In this document: positions 8,324-12,836 of the stretch, piece after piece | Layout of the letters: the number at the start of each line of letters is the position of its first letter | Position numbering within the stretch: position 1 is the stretch's first letter | Assembly: GCA_014925825.1 (NCBI GenBank) | Contig: JACGCK010000590.1 | Location: forward strand, 1-12,836 | Length of the DNA stretch: 12,836 nucleotides | Source: Pholiota molesta | Lineage: Eukaryota > Basidiomycota > Agaricomycetes > Agaricales > Strophariaceae | Direction: 5' to 3' | The notes under the pieces: generated by a model | The model's database searches: none | Told to the model about the DNA's origin: nothing | What the model saw: the letters and a program-made list of their open reading frames with translations, nothing else | Translations under genes and position numbers: made by a program

Positions 8324-9119
8324 TGTGAGGATGGGAATTGGCGTACGCGGGAAATAGCGCGATAGCCCGATTAGGAGGCGCACACATCAAAACTCCACGG
8401 ACAATGAGTAAGGGTCGGCGCGCCCCACAAAGGACGTGGAAATAAAATACGCACCACCACGCGTGTTAACAATAAGAATGGGATGGAATTTAATAGAAAG
8501 AAAGCGCTATACGCTTCTTAGAGGATCCGTAGAATTGAGCACAAAGAGGCGGAGCGCTATGGAATCAAATACGGCGCAAGGCGCATCAAACAATGGACAC
8601 GGCACCAATCAAAAGCGCGACGCACCATGCGGTGCTCGGTTCAGATACGAGACAAAGAAATGGACACACAAAGTCGACAATGGGAAATCTGGACGAGGAC
8701 TCAAAGAAGAAAAATTTGTCAGTACAGCCACCAAGATAAATTTGAAAAAGAACGAACATGAGGCTCGCATACGCATGAGGCGAGAGACAATGGCAGAACG
8801 TGAATCTGAGCCGCATGGTACTCGAGGGCCCGACGGAGGTGACTCAGAAAATAAAGCAAACGGCGAGCGACATGAGGACGGTAGAATTTGTACAAATACT
8901 AGACATGTACAGTAGAATTTCCCCAGTGGAATCCACCCCCATTTTCACTCAGTAGCTCTCAGTTCCAGTTCTCAGTTCTCGGATTGTTTTCAAAGCGCCT
9001 AAGTCGAGGCCGCGAAGACAAATTCTATTAATAAATCTATCAAACTACATTTACAGCGTCTCTTTGACACCCTTCGGCGACCACACCAGTCGCTGCGTAC
9101 AGTAAATACCTCATTTACA
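8324..9119 (+). repeat. 3' LTR (796 bp)
   Basis: Starts TGTGAGGATGGG right after the polypurine tract and ends TTTACA, as the 5' LTR does. It has one copy of the segment that is doubled in the 5' LTR, and a TACAAATA where the 5' LTR has TATAAATA. Its last 130 or so bases are almost identical to the 5' copy, while the middle carries many substitutions and small indels. Confidence 0.93.
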
Positions 9120-9388
9120 CCCGGCCCGACCGATTCCGGCCACAGGACCGAACACGACCGAACGCAACCTAGCAGACCGAAGGGAGCTTCGCCATTCCCA
9201 GGGAGGTCCCGGCCCGGACGATCCGCGCCCACCCGACCGAATACAACCGAGCGACCTAAGGAAAACCGAAGGAAACCGAAGCACATGCACGTGCAGCATG
9301 ACGCAACCGGGCGACGCCGATTGAACTTGACAAGCGCCTGCTCCCAGCCCTTGCCCAGCCCTGCAGCCCCGTTTGACGCCCACGAGAG
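9120..9388. repeat. GC-rich DNA with dispersed ACCGA motifs
   Basis: From the LTR end to about 9280 the short motif (N)ACCGA recurs many times at irregular spacing (for example GACCGAACACGACCGAACGC near 9146-9165 and ACCGAAGG pairs near 9258-9277). No convincing gene is seen. It differs sharply in composition from the DNA left of the retrotransposon. Confidence 0.5.
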
Positions 9389-9848
9389 ATGCCCCCGACA
9401 ACCCCCCCTTGCAACGCCCACCAGAGTAGCCGCGAGCGCTCGTCCACAGCACCCACGACCGTCAATGCAAACGACGACGCGAATGAAAACATGACCGATG
9501 CGACAGACGATGCGGACGACAATGCGGACAACAGCGGGCCTGGACACTGCAACAACGATGGAGGCGGCCATCCCAGCGGAGGCAGCATGGTAAGTCCGCC
9601 GCCATCCGTTCACACCTACTGACTGCGAGTTACAGCCAAAGTCAGTGTTGGGGACCAGCGCCATGCTGCCGCCCATGTCCACAGCTCATGTCGCTCATGA
9701 CGGCCCAACCACCGCCTTCGCAGTCTCCCCATTGCTTCCGTCGGTTTGCCCTTCCCGCCCCTTCCGTCTCCTCTCGCCGCCACCGCCCAAAGCTCCTCTT
9801 CGCCGTGTGCCCCTCCCCTCCAACGTGGGATGTGGGCCGGCCACCTAA
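9389..9848 (+). CDS. Small intron-bearing gene-like module, copy A (unknown product)
   Basis: ATG at 9389 opens a frame that runs to 9589, where a donor GTAAGT begins. Removing 9590-9635 joins it in phase 0 to a second open frame (9636-9848, stop TAA), giving about 137 residues. Exon 1 encodes an Asp/Asn-rich stretch (NANDDANENMTDATDDADDN) and a Gly-rich end (GGGHPSGGSM). Exon 2 encodes a Pro/Ser/Leu-rich part with APLRRVPLPSN near the end. Both parts are low-complexity, no domain is recognised, and the GC-rich setting makes chance open frames likely. The case for a real gene is the well-formed intron that links two open frames and the second copy near 11878-12140. It could instead be a repeat that once captured an exon-intron segment. 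Confidence 0.35.
9590..9635 (+). other. Predicted 46-nt spliceosomal intron, copy A
   Basis: GTAAGT donor at 9590, CTGAC branch-like site at 9619-9623 and TTACAG acceptor ending at 9635. Length and signals fit basidiomycete introns. Removal keeps the frame open. Confidence 0.55.
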
Positions 9849-10324
9849 TTTAACACGATGTCGGCGATGGCAACCTGCAACCGCCGCATCACTGCCCATG
9901 CCACATACACTGCGCCCCAGCCAGAGGATGCGAGGACGCAAACGAGGGCGGGCAGAAGGGCGCAGCGGATGACGTGCGTTATGATGCCGCTGACGATGGC
10001 GGGGCGATTCTGGGGGTCGCCCAGCCTGAGTGTATTTTTTTCTCATTCAGCTATACTTCTTTATTATTGATTTTTCTTCGTGTTCTAGTAAATCCATCAC
10101 ACCACCGCGATGCACGATGCACCGAAGCTGCAGCCACATTACCGCCACAAGGACGCCGCACTGCATATACCCCACCTCCGTTCTCAAAATTGCCCAAGCG
10201 CATTCTCTGCGGCTACGCCAGCAACGAACGACCCGGCAGCCCACCTGCGAGCTACGGTTGCCAATGGCGCCTGCGGCACAACAATGCACGGACAAACGAC
10301 GGCGACGGCAGCAGCGGACAGCAG
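9849..10324. other. GC-rich low-complexity DNA with a T-rich island
   Basis: No gene that I can support. Most of the stretch is GC-rich with many overlapping chance frames. A T-rich island (about 10030-10090) stands out; on the minus strand it contains AATAAA (10060-10065) and on the plus strand it reads like a pyrimidine tract ending in TCATTCAG. It could be a polyadenylation region for something on the minus strand, but nothing confirms that. Confidence 0.35.
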
Positions 10325-10433
10325 CCCGCGACGATGGCAGCAACCCGCGACGACGGCGGTAGCCCGCAACGATGGCAGCAGCCCGCGATGACGGCGGCAG
10401 CCCGCGACGATGGCAGCAGCCCGCGATGACGGC
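10325..10433 (+). repeat. Minisatellite, 19-bp unit, about 5.7 copies
   Basis: Unit starts fall at 10325, 10344, 10363, 10382, 10401 and 10420. The consensus is close to CCCGCGACGATGGCAGCAG. Alternate units differ in the same way (GATGG/GCAGCAG versus GATGACGGCGGCAG), so the true higher unit may be 38 bp. A 19-bp period rotates through all frames, so the long chance open frames across it are artefacts of composition. Confidence 0.9.
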
Positions 10434-10437
10434 CCCG

Positions 10438-10830
10438 CGCCGCCCGCGCGACTTCTTCGTCAGGTTCAGCATGGGTACAGGGATGGGCAGCGACGACGGC
10501 GCGCGCGCAACCGCGGTGGCACCCCCGGATGAGGACCCTGAGCCGCTGCGCGGGCGCAGTGTGCGGGGCATGCCTTGTGCGTTTGGGTACGATGCGGGCC
10601 CGGCAGCGTACGCGGTGTCAGCGCTGCTACCGGCGGGCACGGCGAGGCCGTTGGACGCAGGCATCGTCCCGTGGTGGCTGCGCGCACGGTGTGCGCCGCG
10701 CATGTGTTGAGCACGAGCTCGCGGTCGACGACAGCGACTCGTCGGGATCCTCTGCAGCTTTGTCCTCGCCATCTTCTTCGTCCTCCGCCGCCTCGTCCAT
10801 ATCCTTCATGACGACGGCAGCATCACACGA
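10438..10830 (-). pseudogene. Possible minus-strand coding remnant, unknown
   Basis: On the minus strand one frame encodes an acidic stretch (KDMDEAAEDEEDGEDKAAED, then PDESLSSTASS, about 10820-10715). A neighbouring frame continues with a Ser/Gly/Pro-rich part (TMPASNGLAVPAGSSADTAY, then RTLRPRSGSGSSSGGATAVA and LPIPVPMLNLTKKSRG, about 10675-10440) up to the 19-bp repeat. The amino-acid mix looks like disordered protein, but GC-rich DNA gives such frames by chance. No domain, start or splice site is secure. Confidence 0.2.
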
Positions 10831-10846
10831 CATGCAACCGCAATAC

Positions 10847-10899
10847 CGTCTCCACATAAGATGAACACTGCACTGGCAGTGTTCTGAAATGTGGAGACG
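10847..10899. repeat. 53-nt double-stem hairpin
   Basis: Outer arms CGTCTCCACAT (10847-10857) and ATGTGGAGACG (10889-10899) pair perfectly over 11 bp. Inner arms GAACACTGC (10863-10871) and GCAGTGTTC (10876-10884) pair perfectly over 9 bp around an ACTG loop. They are separated by a 5/4-base internal loop. Weak further pairing lies outside (CAACC 10835-10839 with GGTTG 10906-10910). It sits at the border between GC-rich and AT-richer DNA. It may be a small foldback element remnant or a structured or small-RNA precursor; the function is unknown. Confidence 0.8.
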
Positions 10900-10911
10900 C
10901 AATGTGGTTGA

Positions 10912-11242
10912 CGTCCCACCAACCCCCATCCCTTTCATGAACCTGCTAAGTATGACATGATAACTGACAACAATGAAAGTTATAGCAAGTCAATGGCAAA
11001 AGAGATGGTGGGTAAAGGTTGGAGATTGGAGGGTGCTGCTCTCCATGCCCTAAAACCAGTCACTGCAAGCATGTTGTCATATTATCATGTAGTTGAAATA
11101 CACAGACTTTGAAGTGGGCAATCCACATAATGATCAGTTAGAAATATCTAGAAGTGAGAAACATTTCACTGTTATTAAGAAGAATCCGGCGTGGGCACTG
11201 CTGGACAAACTCAAAGCCCAAGATCACCAGCAGAATTTCTAG
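10912..11242 (+). pseudogene. Broken protein-like fragment of unknown family
   Basis: Frame 1 is open from 10912 to a TGA at 11110-11112 and reads HEPAKYDMITDNNESYSKSM, AKEMVGKGWRLEGAALHALK and PVTASMLSYYHVVEIHRL. Frame 2, open from 11093 to a TAG at 11240-11242, reads KYTDFEVGNPHNDQLEISRS, then EKHFTVIKKNPAWALLDKLK. Both are balanced, non-repetitive sequences unlike the GC-rich noise around them. They are consistent with one protein broken by a single frame change near 11090, or with two exons. I recognise no domain; a transposase or captured host-gene remnant are both possible. Confidence 0.4.
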
Positions 11243-11554
11243 CCACAACTTTCTTGAAGTTATCTGTAACTCTATTCTTGAATGCTACTGCTTAGTACAA
11301 ACTTAGTACTCAATAATTATAGCTACAAGATTATTGCGCTGCTTCAAAATCGAGGCATGCCTAGAACTTCTATCTCTATGGCTTAGAATTCATTGGTATG
11401 TCCTGTGAAATCATTGATCTCAAAGGTTGAAGACGGGGGCCACTATCTTCACATAGATTGTCTAACTTATTTTGATGTGTTCTTGATGTGTTCAGTTCTA
11501 TCCACCCTTTACTTATACTTTCACAAGTCTCTTAGTTATTTTGAATACATATGA
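11243..11554 (+). other. AT-rich DNA without a clear gene; possible intron
   Basis: No open frame of note. A GTATGT (11396-11401), a TCTAAC (about 11460-11465) and a TGTTCAG (ending about 11493) form a possible intron of about 98 bases, and ACTGCAG (ending 11571) is another possible acceptor just before the next open frame. These signals are short and could be chance. Confidence 0.25.
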
Positions 11555-11725
11555 CAACTATTTTACTGCAGCACTGATCCCAAAACCTTGCGAGCTATTG
11601 GATACCTCACGTCGCCGCGTTCGCGCAATGTCAAGAAATTGAGCCCAAGATGGAAATCCCTGGCCAGGTTTTGTAAGCAAGCTGTGAATACCCTGGGTTC
11701 TAAAAATGCACCACAGGCGTTCTAG
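11555..11725 (+). pseudogene. Short protein-like open frame, unknown
   Basis: Frame 2 is open from 11555 (after TGA 11552-11554) to TAG at 11723-11725. It encodes a basic sequence with no ATG near its start: DPKTLRAIGYLTSPRSRNVK, then KLSPRWKSLARFCKQAVNTL. It lies in the same AT-richer stretch, strand and frame as the end of the fragment at 10912-11242, so the two may be pieces of one interrupted gene. Not recognised. Confidence 0.3.
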
Positions 11726-11877
11726 ACCACCCTGGGAATGACCAAATTTTCCAGACCGAATTACACCGAATGAGAAGCACGTGAGCTTACATGATATGAC
11801 GCAGGTGCGTTATCTCAACTCTGACTCTTGAGTTCAACGTCAATCCCACTCGCACTCCCTATGCCCAGGCCCCACGG
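11726..11877. other. Unassigned DNA before module copy B
   Basis: No gene or repeat recognised. Composition shifts back to GC-rich from about 11850. Confidence 0.3.
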
Positions 11878-12140
11878 CGCCCACGACCGTCAACGCGAAT
11901 GACGACGCGAACAACAACACGAACAACAATACAGACGACGATGCGGACGACGACGCCGAGAACAGCGGGGCCAGGGCACCACGACGACGATGGCGGCGAC
12001 CATGTCAGCGGAGGCAGCGCGGTAAGTCCACCCCCGCCCCATCCCTTCACCTACTGACCCCAAATTGCAGCCATAGGTGGTGTTGGGACCGCGCAATGTC
12101 GCCGCCCACGACCACCGCCACATCGCTCATGACAGCCAAT
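11878..12140 (+). pseudogene. Decayed second copy (B) of the intron-bearing module
   Basis: The DNA from about 11878 parallels the copy at 9450-9712: CCCACGACCGTCAA, then an Asp/Asn-rich frame (NANDDANNNTNNNTDDDADD), AACAGCGG, GTCAGCGGAGGCAGC, an intron, and CATCGCTCATGACAGCC. A frame change lies just after AACAGCGG, and a TAG comes one codon after the intron. So this copy cannot make the same protein. The splice signals are nevertheless intact. Confidence 0.6.
12022..12070 (+). other. Predicted 49-nt intron, copy B
   Basis: GTAAGT donor at 12022, CTGAC at 12054-12058 and ATTGCAG ending at 12070. It corresponds position for position to the intron at 9590-9635 but differs in length by 3 and at several internal bases. 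Confidence 0.55.
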
Positions 12141-12176
12141 GATCGGCTCTCTGATACGACAGCGCCCGCCTACCCC

Positions 12177-12275
12177 CGCCGTGTGCCCCTCCCCTCCAAC
12201 GAGGATGTGGGCCGGCTCTTTAGCTCTACAACCCCGCCGCGTGCCTCTTCCCTCCAACGAGGGTTGTTGGCCGGC
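12177..12275 (+). repeat. 58-bp repeat pair, also present once at 9801-9842
   Basis: A block starting CGCCGTGTGCCCCTCCCCTC and ending GGCCGGC occurs at 9801-9842, 12177-12216 and, more diverged, 12235-12275. The first 25 bases of the first two are identical. The two at the right are 58 bases apart. In the plus-strand frame it encodes RRVPLPSN. The link to both modules indicates that a block of at least 390 bp was duplicated. Confidence 0.75.
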
Positions 12276-12314
12276 TTCTATTGCACAAAGACGACGACAC
12301 CGCGCCAACCGCCA

Positions 12315-12505
12315 TGACAGCCAGCTAGGACGACGGCGAACTGGGATGATGGCGCTGGGACGACAGCGAGCCAGGACACGACGGAGAGCTGGGACAACGG
12401 CGAGCCAGGACGCGACGACGAGCCGGGACGACAGCGATTCAGGACGCGACGGCGAGCTGGGATGACAGCGAGCCAGGACGACGGCCAGCGAGGACGACAG
12501 CCAGC
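12315..12505. repeat. Imperfect GC-rich minisatellite (about 18-bp units)
   Basis: Repeated variants of GACGACAGCGAGCCAGGA and CGCGACGGCGAGCTGGGA run across this stretch with many small changes. The open frames on both strands are made by the repeat and are not called as genes. Confidence 0.7.
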
Positions 12506-12605
12506 CCGCCCTCCCAGCTATCACCACAACCACACCGCCACCCGCCCAGGCCGCAGCCGTCTGCTCCAGCCGTTACCCAGTGGGCCAGTGGGCAGCCGCT
12601 ACAAC
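12506..12605. other. GC-rich DNA before the palindrome array
   Basis: No gene seen. A segment here (GCAGCCGTCTGCTCCAGCCG, about 12553) resembles GCGGCCGCCTGCTCCAGCTC (about 12751), so the diverged tandem repeat of the palindrome array seems to reach back to about 12530. Confidence 0.4.
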
Positions 12606-12836
12606 GACGAACGAGCGCTGCTCGTTCGTCTACCTCTCCCACACCGTTTTCAACACCGCGGTCGCGCGGCCACCTCCTCCGTGCCCCCCAGCGGCTACGA
12701 GAAAGATGAACGAGCAGTGCTCGTTCATCTTCTTGTTCATTGGCCACCGCCGCGGCCGCCTGCTCCAGCTCGCCTCCGGAGTCCCTGCGGCTACGACGAC
12801 AAGTCGTCGACGACAAACGAGCGCTGCTCGTTTGTC
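12606..12836. repeat. Array of three related 25-nt palindromes, about 100 bp apart
   Basis: Each has 11-base arms around 3 bases: 12606-12630 (GACGAACGAGC / GCTCGTTCGTC, centre GCT), 12705-12729 (GATGAACGAGC / GCTCGTTCATC, centre AGT) and 12812-12836 (GACAAACGAGC / GCTCGTTTGTC, centre GCT). Starts are 99 and 107 bases apart, and each is preceded by a GC(C/G)GCTAC(A/G)A motif, so the array is a diverged tandem repeat. The two arm differences are mirrored on both sides. The second palindrome extends to 14 bp per arm (12703-12731). A fourth, short inverted repeat lies at 12794-12809. The window ends at the last base of the third. Confidence 0.85.

Larger units (their letters stand above)
690..9119 (+). 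mobile_element. Full-length, inactivated Ty3/gypsy (Metaviridae-type) LTR retrotransposon
   Basis: Two related direct repeats start TGTGAGGATGGG and end CTCATTTACA, with the TGT...ACA termini usual for LTRs. Between them lie a primer-binding site, gag with a CCHC knuckle, protease, RT, RNase H, integrase and a polypurine tract. This PR-RT-RH-INT order is that of Ty3/gypsy, not Ty1/copia. The internal region is about 6.7 kb. About twenty frame changes and in-frame stops (4762-4764 TGA, 6340-6342 TAG) make it non-functional. The 5-base flanks differ (TATAG left, CCCGG right), so no target-site duplication is seen. An antisense reading frame sits between pol and the 3' LTR. The motif wording suggests a basidiomycete lineage. 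Confidence 0.95.

Noticed and set aside
8436..8915. 159-residue plus-strand frame in the 3' LTR
   Set aside because: Very rich in Lys/Arg/Glu from purine-rich LTR sequence, and not conserved as an open frame in the 5' LTR.
690..9119. tRNA or rRNA genes, CRISPR arrays, bacterial promoters or ribosome binding sites
   Set aside because: None seen. The context is eukaryotic, and the repeats present are LTRs, minisatellites and palindromes without CRISPR-type spacers.
9120..9290. ACCGA repeats considered as a telomere-like or origin array
   Set aside because: Spacing is irregular and the motif does not match telomere repeats that I know; it looks like simple GC-rich repeat drift.
8999..9682. 227-residue minus-strand frame across the 3' LTR end and GC-rich flank
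   Set aside because: It crosses the element boundary, so it cannot be an old gene, and its composition is low-complexity Gly/Val/Arg from GC-rich DNA.
12439..12816. 125-residue minus-strand frame over the palindromes
   Set aside because: Its repeated DERALLV-like motifs are produced by the palindromes and the tandem repeat; no independent coding evidence.

Overview
The window looks like fungal nuclear DNA, most likely from a mushroom-forming basidiomycete. Three things suggest this: a Ty3/gypsy polyprotein with wording I associate with agaricomycete elements (FVDDIPVKGP in the reverse transcriptase, GGLFRK before the integrase core, YLGPMVVIRR at its end); 46-49 nt introns of the form GTAAGT...CTGAC...CAG; and short genes set among repeats. 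No species is claimed.

Layout. Bases 1-81 look like the last 26 codons of a host gene, followed by about 600 bases of 3' UTR or intergenic DNA. Bases 690-9119 are one old, full-length Ty3/gypsy LTR retrotransposon: 5' LTR (690-1613), primer-binding site (about 1617), gag (about 1638-3237), protease (about 3260-3975), linker and reverse transcriptase (about 4000-5160), RNase H (about 5390-5800), integrase with zinc finger and GPY/F-type end (about 6230-7386), an antisense gene-like region (8190 down to 7496), polypurine tract (8309-8323) and 3' LTR (8324-9119). Domain order is the gypsy order (PR-RT-RH-INT). The element is dead: about twenty frame changes and at least two in-frame stops, although the key catalytic residues of RT, RNase H and integrase remain.

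Right of the element the DNA turns abruptly GC-rich (9120-10900) and is built of low-complexity repeats. It holds a small gene-like module with a short intron (9389-9848), a 19-bp minisatellite (10325-10433) and a 53-nt double-stem hairpin (10847-10899). An AT-richer stretch (10912-11830) carries broken, protein-like reading frames of unknown family. A second, decayed copy of the intron-bearing module follows (11878-12275), then another GC-rich minisatellite. At the right edge are three related 25-nt palindromes with mirrored base changes (12606-12836).

The most interesting signals are the antisense reading frame between pol and the 3' LTR, with a TATA-like box that overlaps the polypurine tract; the covarying palindrome array; and the duplicated spliced module. 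All readings are by eye; no database search or alignment was run.
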